In this document: positions 1 through 6,420 of the stretch, in pieces
Layout: each line of letters begins with the position of its first letter
Position numbering within the stretch: position 1 is the stretch's first letter
NCBI GenBank assembly: GCA_964643075.1
Contig: CAZXQO010000009.1
Location: forward strand, 1-64,000
Direction: 5' to 3'
From: Desulfocucumis sp964643075
Lineage (GTDB): Bacteria; Bacillota; Desulfotomaculia; Desulfotomaculales; Desulfocucumaceae
DNA: 64,000 nt
The notes under the pieces: model-generated
What the model was told of the DNA's origin: nothing
What the model saw: the letters and a program-made list of their open reading frames with translations, nothing else
Databases searched by the model: none
Translations under genes and position numbers: made by a program

Positions 1-2
1 TG

Positions 3-872
3 AGGTACCAAAGAAACGGCCAGCCGTGCTACCTGCACTGGCTAAAGACGGGCGTAATAACTCACAGCATGACGCAAGAAGATGTTTCAGTAAAAACAGC
101 TGAGAAAGCCCCAATAGAACAAAGGGACAGAGTGTACAAGGAATTCCTGAACCTCCTGACCCTTCAACAGAAACACAAGGAAGAGATAATGCGCCGGGGC
201 CTGGATGAATGGGAAATAAAAAAGAACGGCTACAAAAGCGTACCCAGGGCTGAAAAACCATGGGATATATGTAAAAGACTCATTACAAGACTCAATAACA
301 GTGAATATGGCCTGGAAGGTATACCCGGGTTTTATAAAGCTCCTGGGATAAATGGCGGGAAGTACTGGACATTTAGCCGGCAACCGGGCTACTTCATTCC
401 GATAAAGGATTCAATGGGCCGTATACAGGCACTTCAAAGGCGTATGGATGAGCCTGAAAAAGGCGGTAAATATATGCTGTTTAGCTCATCCAACAGGGAT
501 AGGGGCTGCTCTAGCCGCACACCGGCCCATGTAGCCAAGCCTGTAGAAATTAAAGACGCACGCATATGGATAACCGAAGGCCCGTTGAAAGCAGACATAG
601 CAGCCAAATACTTAAAGGCTGTGGTAGTGGGAGTGATGGGCGCCGGTAATTGGTCACCGGCCATAAAGTTGCTAAAAGATATAAACGCTACGGAAGTGGT
701 GCTGGCTTATGACAGCGATGTTAGAACAAAAAAATCCGTAAGTGAACCATACAAAAATTTTAGGGCTGCATTAATTGCGAAGGGACTGAAGGTATACCAG
801 GCTGCATGGCCAGCTGTAAAAGGCCTTGATGACGCCCTGGTGGCCGACAAGAAAATAAATGTGTGGAGGTAA
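3..872 (+). CDS. DUF3854-type primase/Toprim-like protein, 5' end outside window
   Basis: The reading frame is open to the left edge. Codons 3-68 read RYQRNGQPCYLHWLKTG..., which looks like protein, so the ATG at 69 is probably internal and the gene starts outside the window. The C-terminal half has the layout of DUF3854 proteins of plasmids, phages and conjugative elements: a PLKADIA segment after WITEGP (acidic Toprim-like residue), a GVMGAGNW turn, then VVLAYDSDV (second acidic Toprim motif) and a final GLDDAL. These proteins accompany primase or helicase functions in element replication; the exact role is inferred. It lies at the left of the integrative element, 57 bp before a small toxin-like ORF. 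Confident as a gene, moderate on family. Confidence 0.7.
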   Translation, partial: RYQRNGQPCYLHWLKTGVITHSMTQEDVSVKTAEKAPIEQRDRVYKEFLNLLTLQQKHKEEIMRRGLDEWEIKKNGYKSVPRAEKPWDICKRLITRLNNSEYGLEGIPGFYKAPGINGGKYWTFSRQPGYFIPIKDSMGRIQALQRRMDEPEKGGKYMLFSSSNRDRGCSSRTPAHVAKPVEIKDARIWITEGPLKADIAAKYLKAVVVGVMGAGNWSPAIKLLKDINATEVVLAYDSDVRTKKSVSEPYKNFRAALIAKGLKVYQAAWPAVKGLDDALVADKKINVWR

Positions 873-888
873 TGAAGAAAGTTAACCT

Positions 889-1106
889 TGGGTAAGTGGG
901 GCCTCCTTTGGGGAAAGGAGGTGATACCTATGCGGGATTGGCTGGTATTGCTGGTGGACTACCTTAAGCTAATCTCTCAAGTAATTACGGCTGCAGCTAC
1001 AATTGCAACCGTAATGAAGAAGAGAAAAGCGAAAGGGAAACACCCCTCTCGCCATTCCAAGTAGATTACCTCTTGTTGGGGGAGCTGACCCTCCCCCACT
1101 TACCCA
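889..1106 (+). promoter_or_regulatory. Fold-back mRNA structure around a small ORF
   Basis: A 13-bp perfect inverted repeat brackets the ORF at 930-1064. The left arm is TGGGTAAGTGGGG (889-901) and the right arm CCCCACTTACCCA (1094-1106). Inside it a perfect 8-bp hairpin, CCTCCTTT (902-909), GGGG loop, AAAGGAGG (914-921), buries the whole Shine-Dalgarno sequence. A second hairpin, TGGGGGAG (1078-1085) with CTCCCCCA (1091-1098), overlaps the right arm and could be the terminator. On the minus strand a TATAAT (1109-1114) could start an antisense RNA, but no good -35 accompanies it. A 5'-3' long-range pairing plus a sequestered SD is the architecture of type I toxin mRNAs. Confidence 0.6.
930..1064 (+). 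CDS. Small hydrophobic-basic peptide, type I toxin-like
   Basis: A 44-residue ORF preceded by an unusually strong SD (AAAGGAGGTGAT, 914-925). The peptide starts MRDWLVLLVDYLKLISQV, continues with an Ala/Thr/Ile/Val-rich stretch to about residue 29, and ends in a Lys/Arg/His-rich tail (KKRKAKGK...HSK). One hydrophobic or amphipathic helix plus a basic tail is typical of membrane-acting type I toxins (Fst/Ldr, TxpA/BsrG) and of short holin-like toxins. No named family was recognised. Its SD is buried in a hairpin and the 5' and 3' ends of the transcript can pair, which supports a tightly controlled toxin. It could instead be a small regulatory membrane peptide. The function is inference. Confidence 0.6.
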   Translation: MRDWLVLLVDYLKLISQVITAAATIATVMKKRKAKGKHPSRHSK

Positions 1107-1165
1107 TAATTATAAAGCAAATAAATTCAAAAATAAAGTTAAATTAAAGATATGAGGAGGTGCAA

Positions 1166-1642
1166 GTGTCGGCCATCAGGCCCTCACTTAATAATATGAC
1201 CGAAAATCAAAAGAACGAATTTTTGAAGAAAATAGCATTACAGGCAGAATTAAACCGCTATGCGCACGGTGAAGGAAACCGCATCCCGGAAGAATGGGTC
1301 ATGATAGTACAGGTACACATTGGCCATCTATTCGAGGCCATAATGAAAAAGGATAAAGAAAAAATTGAAAAAGAAATACTTCACGTAGCAGCTCCACTCA
1401 TGGAATTGTACCAGGAAGTAATTCAGAAAACAGCAAGTGTGGATACAAAACAACTAATACTTCCGGATAGCGGTGACCCCTGGAATCACGCCAGAAAACT
1501 ACCGGGAGGTATAGAGGAAATAAGGATTGAGAATAGGATGTCAGGAGAAATAAAGCATCTCTTCTTTAAATACAATGGAAAAACATATTCATTGTGTGAT
1601 TGGACTGGTTCACAACCAGAACTGGTAAAGGAGGAAGCATAA
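1166..1642 (+). CDS. Hypothetical element protein with divergent MazG-like helical segment
   Basis: The likely start is GTG 1166, 5 nt after GAGGAGG (1154-1160); a GTG at 1160 overlaps the SD itself. About 158 residues. Residues about 35-85 (EEWVMIVQVHIGHLFEAI...KEKIEKEILHVAAPLMELYQE) resemble the two helices of phage MazG/DUF550 nucleotide pyrophosphohydrolases, but the metal-binding Glu positions are not convincing (HIGHL where EVGEL is usual), so catalysis is doubtful. The C-terminal part (KLPGGIEEIRI...YSLCDW) looks like a separate small beta-rich domain. The stop directly abuts the next gene at 1643, so the two are co-translated. Function unknown. Confidence 0.65.
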   Translation: MSAIRPSLNNMTENQKNEFLKKIALQAELNRYAHGEGNRIPEEWVMIVQVHIGHLFEAIMKKDKEKIEKEILHVAAPLMELYQEVIQKTASVDTKQLILPDSGDPWNHARKLPGGIEEIRIENRMSGEIKHLFFKYNGKTYSLCDWTGSQPELVKEEA

Positions 1643-2104
1643 ATGCAAATAATCCTGGAAAACGAACTGGAAAAGTACGCCTGGGAAGTAATGATAGCTG
1701 CTCATTATAAATGGGAGAAGAACCACGGCGATTCACTGCATGATCAAATGGATTGGTATTTCAACAACATTAACAAAGAAGAGACAGAGGAAGCCGTTAA
1801 GAAAGAGGTTGAGCGCCGGCTGCGGGACGATTTCGACGAAGAGTCATTTTTAACGGAGGATGAATACGTAACAGCTGGTCTGAAGAATAACGGTGCTGAC
1901 AATATGAGCCCGGACGAAAAGTCAATTCTGGAGGAGGAGCTGCGCGAGGAATACCGGGATTTTCAAAAAGATATTACCGAGGAAAGGGAAAAGCTGCCTG
2001 AAGAAATGCGGTACAAACTGGGGCAGATATTTTACACGTTTTTTAACGCGCCGGAGAATTTGACTGTTTTCTATAAAGGCGAAGTTATCCAATCAAGTAA
2101 GTAA
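1643..2104 (+). CDS. Hypothetical acidic protein
   Basis: 153 residues, ATG 1643 immediately after the stop of the preceding gene, with the SD (AAGGAGG) inside that gene's 3' end. The protein is very rich in Glu/Asp/Lys and predicted helical (KEETEEAVKKEVERRLRDDFDEESF...ILEEELREEYRDF). No catalytic motif, signal peptide or membrane segment is visible. The charge resembles small accessory proteins of phages and conjugative elements. Not recognised; coding potential is convincing from codon use and tight spacing. Confidence 0.65.
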   Translation: MQIILENELEKYAWEVMIAAHYKWEKNHGDSLHDQMDWYFNNINKEETEEAVKKEVERRLRDDFDEESFLTEDEYVTAGLKNNGADNMSPDEKSILEEELREEYRDFQKDITEEREKLPEEMRYKLGQIFYTFFNAPENLTVFYKGEVIQSSK

Positions 2105-2115
2105 CAAAGGAGGTG

Positions 2116-2141
2116 CCCGCCGGGGAAAATGCCCCGGCGGG
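2116..2141 (+). promoter_or_regulatory. Perfect 10-bp GC hairpin holding a start codon in its loop
   Basis: CCCGCCGGGG (2116-2125), loop AAAATG, CCCCGGCGGG (2132-2141). It follows directly on a strong AAAGGAGGTG SD (2106-2115). The ATG at 2129-2131 sits in the loop. The hairpin either hides that start or brings the SD near the in-frame ATG at 2156. Lack of a U-tract argues against a terminator. Confidence 0.5.
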
Positions 2142-2326
2142 GCCCCCGGCTATATATGGAACAAATAAGGAGTTTGGAAACAAAGGTTACAGTAAGCAAA
2201 CAGGAATTAATTTGGAGTGCTTACGAAGCAGCAGACCGTTTCATGGAAAGAAAGCTGTATCCATTCGTGAAGATAGCAGTACCGTTATATTTTTTATCTC
2301 ACATTATTCTGTTTCTTGTGAGATAA
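2129..2326 (+). CDS. Small membrane-anchored protein
   Basis: 65 codons from ATG 2129, or 56 from the in-frame ATG 2156 (MEQIRSLETKV...). The N-terminal part is a charged helix (TVSKQELIWSAYEAADRFMERK) and the C-terminus a single hydrophobic segment (IAVPLYFLSHIILFLV) ending in Arg. A strong SD lies at 2106-2113, separated from either start by the GC hairpin at 2116-2141. A longer frame from GTG 2113 was rejected because that codon lies in the SD and its product is low-quality. Size and topology resemble small haemolysin-XhlA or holin-like proteins, but no family is claimed. Confidence 0.45.
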   Translation: MPRRGPRLYMEQIRSLETKVTVSKQELIWSAYEAADRFMERKLYPFVKIAVPLYFLSHIILFLVR

Positions 2327-2393
2327 AAATGAGCCATTAACGATTGGAAAGTTTGCTTGTTAATATAACTACAGAAGAAAGGTGTGAATTTAA

Positions 2394-2639
2394 GTGGCAG
2401 GTATAACAGTATATACAAAAAATAGGTAATTTACTGTTCGTTGCCAGGAGTATGCTAGTGAAGCTTACCCTGGCACCACATTTATATGTTTGGAGTTGGA
2501 CAATAACGATGGTGATTGTGTTGTTTTTAATACTATTCAAAGGGAATATTTAGCTTTAATTAGGGACACAATCAATGAATTTTTAGGTAGTAACGAACAT
2601 CTGCCGTTTGTGAAAAGAAGTGTCGGCAGAAAGGAGTGA
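2394..2639 (+). pseudogene. Small gene interrupted by an in-frame TAA
   Basis: From GTG 2394 (SD AAGAAAGGTG) the frame reads MAGITVYTKNR, meets TAA at 2427-2429, then continues in the same frame with protein-like sequence (FTVRCQEYASEAYPG...ICLELDNNDGDCVVFNTIQREYLALIRDTINEFLG...) to TGA 2637-2639. About 82 codons in all. Uninterrupted quality on both sides of the stop suggests a recent nonsense mutation or a sequencing error. No family recognised. The 3' end provides the SD of the next gene. Confidence 0.45.
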
Positions 2640-2646
2640 GAATAAT

Positions 2647-2838
2647 ATGACAACCATAACAACTCCACGAGGGACAATATTCATCCAAAAAACCTTCGTC
2701 AACAAGCAAGAGGCGCGTGATAACGGATACGGGTACTGGTTTACCCACCGTGATACTGAAGGCAGGCGCATGGACATCTACTCTAAGGCGCTGGACGAGT
2801 ACGGACACCGGAATAAATTTGCAGTTGTAACCCATTAA
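2647..2838 (+). CDS. Small hypothetical protein
   Basis: 63 residues from ATG 2647, 7 nt after AAAGGAGTGAG (2630-2640). The product (MTTITTPRGTIFIQKTF...NGYGYWFTHRDTEGRRMDIYSKALDEYGHRNKFAVVTH) is polar and probably a compact alpha/beta domain. An upstream in-frame ATG at 2620 lacks an SD and overlaps the previous frame. It is followed by a strong terminator. Such small proteins are common in conjugative and phage-like elements. Function not recognised. Confidence 0.55.
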   Translation: MTTITTPRGTIFIQKTFVNKQEARDNGYGYWFTHRDTEGRRMDIYSKALDEYGHRNKFAVVTH

Positions 2839-2851
2839 CCACAGTACTAAA

Positions 2852-2881
2852 GCAGCACCGGCTCTATGAAACCGGTGCTGC
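2852..2881 (+). terminator. Hairpin terminator, repeated at 25345
   Basis: GCAGCACCGG (2852-2861), 10-nt loop, CCGGTGCTGC (2872-2881), followed by AT-rich but not T-only sequence. The same stem with a one-base loop change (CTCTATGAAA versus CTCAATGAAA) occurs at 25345-25374, outside the element. Confidence 0.6.
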
Positions 2882-2889
2882 ACCCTAAT

Positions 2890-3560
2890 TAATTAACTTG
2901 GCCAGCTAGGTCCGTCCAGGCAGGGATGTATCCCTGACAGTCACCTAAGACCCGGGTCTATAACGACCATCGCGAAAGCGACAAGGGTCAAGCCCAGTGC
3001 ACGGAGTGCACGACGTCAAAAGGCGATGGGCAGCATGTTTGGTGTATAAACAGATTACGGTTCGGTAGAATCCTTGACAACAGTAGTAACTTCAAAACAG
3101 CCTCATCTTCATTTCCCAATGAAGATTCTTTTTCCCCACTTAAAAAGTGGCGGAACTTTAACGATGATGACCAGGATTAGAGGCGGCCTGCGAGTGCGGC
3201 TACGGAGCCCGGTCGTGAGCGTAAAAGCGCATGGGCATACAGGGACTGTTATACATTCGGAGCTGCGGGGCGACGAATGTATGGACAAAGCCAGTGACAC
3301 ATCGGTAGATGTGGTACCGGCATCGATTCGAATCACCTGCCCGGTAGGGAAGGTGATGAGTGGGGGCAGCGGTACGGCCGTAGGGTCGTTTATTTAGGAC
3401 GGTAGTCATAAATAAACGACCAGAGGTCGTTGATCTTGACCTTAGCCTTGCTATTGACTTGACGCGGTAGCGGCCAAAGTCGATAGCAAGGCTAAGGGGG
3501 CTGGAGGCCCTATGCAGGGCACGGCGGTAGCCGGGAACTGCTTCCGACCGGAGGGAGGAC
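2890..3560 (+). ncRNA. Large, highly structured non-coding RNA candidate (about 650 nt)
   Basis: No convincing gene lies in this stretch on either strand, yet it is packed with perfect helices. They include CAGGGA/TCCCTG (2921/2931), TCGC-GAAA-GCGA (2970-2981), GCCCA/TGGGC (2992/3027) enclosing a GTGCAC/GTGCAC hairpin, TCTTCATT/AATGAAGA (3106/3118), ATACATTCG/CGAATGTAT (3251/3274), a 12-bp stem (3384-3395/3410-3421) and a 15-bp stem (3440-3454/3483-3497). The hexamer CGGTAG occurs six times (3063, 3303, 3342, 3400, 3465, 3525), two of them in apical loops. It sits between a terminator and a tyrosine recombinase gene in a mobile element. Length and context recall the phage-borne ROOL/GOLLD giant RNAs, but I cannot assign it to a family. 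A GAAA tetraloop and multi-stem design favour a real RNA. Confidence 0.6.
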
Positions 3561-3568
3561 AGAAGATT

Positions 3569-4660
3569 ATGGCTAAAATTAAGACTATATTTCGGCAAGT
3601 AGACCAGCTTTTTGCAATGAGCCGGAGGTTTGGCGAATCAAAAACAAAAATTAAAGATCAGGGAAAGATGGCGGGAGCCATAGCGGGAGGTAAGACTTAT
3701 GTTGATTACCGGGCTGCCTGCATGAGGTGGGCAGAGGATTTGGCTGAGAGGCGTGGTAGTAGTAAATTTCAGATTTGTAGCGTAAAACCGGAGGAGATTA
3801 AGAATTTTTTAGAACGGGTTGTAATGACACACCGGCCGGAAACGGTACATCAATACTGCGCGGCATTGCAGAAGCTTGAAAATATGACCAATGAACGGTT
3901 TGGGAATGTGAAGTGGAAAATAGATGAATTTGATAAGCCCAGGAGAAAACGGGAGGATGTATCTGTTCAACGTGGCCCTGCTTATACTCCCCAGGAAGCA
4001 AACCAGTTAATTAAAAAAGTAGCCCAGGTAGATAAACGTGCTGCAGATGCTTTGAAATTTATCCGCGCTACAGGCTGCAGGGCAGAAACAATATTTGGGC
4101 GACTGGTGAGTACCGGTGGTAAAGTTGTTGTTAATGGTGAGGTGGTCAAGGGGACAAAGGTATCTAGGGATTTTAAGAAGGCTATTAAAGTTGACAGGGT
4201 TGATCTGGTAAAGGGTACGGTTAAACTTTGTGAAAAAGGTGGGAAGTGGCGGACGGTTGAGTATGATAGGCGGTATCAGGGTCTTATGGAGAAATTGGCA
4301 GAAGAGAATCCGGGAGGGCCGATTTTTGCTGGATTAAACCAAACTACGTTGTATGGCTGGATAAAAACTGCGTCTTACGAAGCAGGGTTTCAGGGGCGTG
4401 GGTTGCATGGTATGCGTAAAACTTTTGCTGTACAGCGCCATGAAGAATATATACAAAGAATTAATGAATTGGTTAATAAGAAAGATTGGTATACCATCGC
4501 AAAAGAATTTCCGGTTACTAAACAAAAAGCCCAGGCTATATGTAAGAACCCTCATGGAAAATCAATTGATACATTGGCACGGTTAAAATTATCAAAGGAC
4601 TTGGGGCATAACAGGATTGAAGTTACTTACCGGTATGTACCGAAAAACGAAAGGAGTTAA
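3569..4660 (+). CDS. Tyrosine recombinase (phage-type integrase)
   Basis: About 363 residues from ATG 3569 (SD GGAGGGAGG, 3550-3558). An N-terminal core-binding-like helical region (about 30-130) is followed by a catalytic domain with the expected residues in order: Arg in FIRATGCRAET, a Lys region, HGMRKTF (HxxR), LGHNRIEVTYRYV (His and nucleophile Tyr). It should catalyse site-specific integration or excision, or resolve the element. It lies in the interior, directly downstream of the structured RNA and 5 bp before a GNAT-like gene. The element also has a serine recombinase at its right edge, so this enzyme may belong to a nested element or act in dimer resolution. An upstream in-frame ATG at 3512 lies within the RNA region and is rejected. 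Confidence 0.85.
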   Translation: MAKIKTIFRQVDQLFAMSRRFGESKTKIKDQGKMAGAIAGGKTYVDYRAACMRWAEDLAERRGSSKFQICSVKPEEIKNFLERVVMTHRPETVHQYCAALQKLENMTNERFGNVKWKIDEFDKPRRKREDVSVQRGPAYTPQEANQLIKKVAQVDKRAADALKFIRATGCRAETIFGRLVSTGGKVVVNGEVVKGTKVSRDFKKAIKVDRVDLVKGTVKLCEKGGKWRTVEYDRRYQGLMEKLAEENPGGPIFAGLNQTTLYGWIKTASYEAGFQGRGLHGMRKTFAVQRHEEYIQRINELVNKKDWYTIAKEFPVTKQKAQAICKNPHGKSIDTLARLKLSKDLGHNRIEVTYRYVPKNERS

Positions 4661-4665
4661 GTAAA

Positions 4666-5682
4666 ATGTCGAGCAAAATAGATATAAACCTTATACATTT
4701 AGATTCATCGCGGTTGATCGGATTAGGAAACGAAACGCAAGATTACTATATAACGGCAGAAAACGCCGATATTATTTTATATACCGATAACGGTAATTTA
4801 AAGATAGGTACTGTTGAATGGAAATTTATAGATGCAGTAAAAGCAAGAGAAGATCAGGTTAACTTATTCATTGAGATGGATTCAATTGATCAAACTACCA
4901 GCGAATTATATGAGATCATGGAAAAACAATATGGTACATATATGCCAAATTTTTTGTATATTTCAGAAATGATAATTAATGAGTCATACAGAGGGAAAGG
5001 AATAGGATCAGCTGTCATAAATAGATTGGAAGAAATATACCGAGGCAATGCAAAACTCTCAGTGTTGAGGCCGTGGCCCATTACAATTGACGAAAATAAA
5101 ACAGGAGAACGTAAAACCTATCAGCTTAGACTGCAGAGATTTTACAAGCGGTTGGGGTATTATGATATAGGTGAATGGTTTATGACAAAACCTTTAATCA
5201 AAGGTAGCCTTAATGCTGATGCTCCAAAGGTTATTTCGTTAAATCCTAATATTAAAATACCGTCAATATTTATCTCCATTGAAATTAACCCAGATGAAAT
5301 AGGCCTAATTAAAGTAATAATGGAAGATAGATTTGAAGTTACTGAGGAATCAATAAAGTATGGTGATAACAACGATCATCTTATTGATAGTTTAAAGGCT
5401 ATAAAAACCTTTATTGGTATTCTAAAAACAATGGATGAAAATTTCAAGCAAAGCGTTCTATTAAATGTAGTAGAGCTTGAATATTTTATGTGTGCTCTTG
5501 AATTATCAAGGAACATTAGTTTGGATGATGGGGATAATGCAACTGCAAAGAAAATAGAAATAATACACACCAGGATTTTACCGGCGTATATGAATTACCA
5601 AAAATTGATTCAGAAATCATTTTTGAATCAAACCATGAATGAGCGGATAAAAAGGCTTAAAGGCATCAAAAGAACCAGTTAG
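4666..5682 (+). CDS. GNAT-like N-acetyltransferase with unknown C-terminal domain
   Basis: 338 residues from ATG 4666; SD GAAAGGAG (4648-4655) in the end of the recombinase gene. The N-terminal half (about 1-165) has a GNAT fold signature: beta strand NFLYISEMIINESYRGKGIGSAVINRLEEIY (acetyl-CoA binding motif A, R/QxxGxG/A) and a late RLQRFYKRLGYYDIGEW motif. The C-terminal 170 residues are helical and not recognised. It probably acetylates an amine on a small molecule or protein; no substrate is evident. Co-transcribed with the recombinase, so it travels with the element. AT-rich compared with the backbone. Confidence 0.7.
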   Translation: MSSKIDINLIHLDSSRLIGLGNETQDYYITAENADIILYTDNGNLKIGTVEWKFIDAVKAREDQVNLFIEMDSIDQTTSELYEIMEKQYGTYMPNFLYISEMIINESYRGKGIGSAVINRLEEIYRGNAKLSVLRPWPITIDENKTGERKTYQLRLQRFYKRLGYYDIGEWFMTKPLIKGSLNADAPKVISLNPNIKIPSIFISIEINPDEIGLIKVIMEDRFEVTEESIKYGDNNDHLIDSLKAIKTFIGILKTMDENFKQSVLLNVVELEYFMCALELSRNISLDDGDNATAKKIEIIHTRILPAYMNYQKLIQKSFLNQTMNERIKRLKGIKRTS

Positions 5683-5768
5683 TATTAGCTTAGGGTAACC
5701 TTAGGGATTGAGGCAATAAATTTAACGTCTGTCAACGCCGGAGGGCGTAAAGATCGGGCTTGGCGGGA

Positions 5769-5801
5769 GTAAACAAGAATATATTTGGGCAGGTGAATAT
5801 G
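5769..5801 (+). repeat. Imperfect direct repeat, copy 1
   Basis: GTAAACAAG-a-ATATatTTGGG-CAGGTgAAtATAT-type sequence just before the gene at 5806; a near match lies at 6288-6320 just after the same gene. Confidence 0.4.
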
Positions 5802-5805
5802 TACT

Positions 5806-6291
5806 TTGAATAAAATGTATCGAATTACTCATGTCATGGATGTTGGTCTTAATATTTCTGTTAATATCACTGTTGGAGAATTTGAATGCTCAATTCATGA
5901 AGTAGATAAACTGGCGAATAGTAATCTGATAGCAATGTTAAAGAACGATTGTATAAATGTTCAATTTGCTGGCTCTAACTACATAATTAAAAACGAGTCA
6001 AAAGAATGCTATGAATTTGAGGTTTGCACGAAACGTCTTCCGGAACCTATAAATGTAACTCTTTTGTCAAGTGAAGAGAAAATGCAGTTATTAAATAATA
6101 AAGCATATATGACTGGTCCTGAAGATTACGAAAAAATCAATTGGAATATTACAAAAGTTTACAACAAAATGAAACATGCTTATCCAAATAAGAATGAATT
6201 TTATTTATCATCATTAGCTTACTCTGTCAAGGAACTGGAATTAAATAATGCAACGGTCTTGGGGTATCAGGCCATGGCAGGAAGGATGTAA
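5806..6291 (+). CDS. Hypothetical protein
   Basis: 161 residues from TTG 5806 (weak SD CAGGTG at 5790-5795), or from ATG 5815. No domain recognised. The N-terminal half looks like a beta-rich domain (YRITHVMDVGLNISVNITVGEFECSIHEVDKL...) and the C-terminal half is helical. No signal peptide or membrane span. The gene is framed by 30-nt imperfect direct repeats (5769-5801 and 6288-6320), so it could be a cassette gained or duplicated as a unit. It ends before a strong terminator. Confidence 0.55.
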   Translation: MNKMYRITHVMDVGLNISVNITVGEFECSIHEVDKLANSNLIAMLKNDCINVQFAGSNYIIKNESKECYEFEVCTKRLPEPINVTLLSSEEKMQLLNNKAYMTGPEDYEKINWNITKVYNKMKHAYPNKNEFYLSSLAYSVKELELNNATVLGYQAMAGRM

Positions 6292-6320
6292 ACAAGCATA
6301 TTGGGGCAGGTAAAAATATA
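6288..6320 (+). repeat. Imperfect direct repeat, copy 2
   Basis: GTAAACAAGcATATTGGGGCAGGTAAAAATAT-type sequence matching 5769-5801; it overlaps the stop codon of the preceding gene. Confidence 0.4.
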
Positions 6321-6338
6321 ATAGCAGTAGCCAACCTT

Positions 6339-6371
6339 ACCGGGGTATATCCCCGGTTTTTTGTTTTTTAT
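6339..6371 (+). terminator. Rho-independent terminator
   Basis: ACCGGGG (6339-6345), loop TATAT, CCCCGGT (6351-6357), followed by TTTTTTGTTTTTTA. It separates the upstream hypothetical gene from the replication gene. Confidence 0.85.
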
Positions 6372-6420
6372 AGGGATTTATTAAAATCTCCCCAAAAGGC
6401 GTGGAAGTGGAGGCATTTAG

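Noticed and set aside
2113..2340. GTG-started 75-codon ORF
   Set aside because: The start lies inside the SD and the product is low-complexity; the 2129/2156 frame gives a better membrane protein.
3074..3397. ORFs on both strands in the structured region
   Set aside because: Composition and many perfect helices fit RNA better; no SD and no homology pattern.
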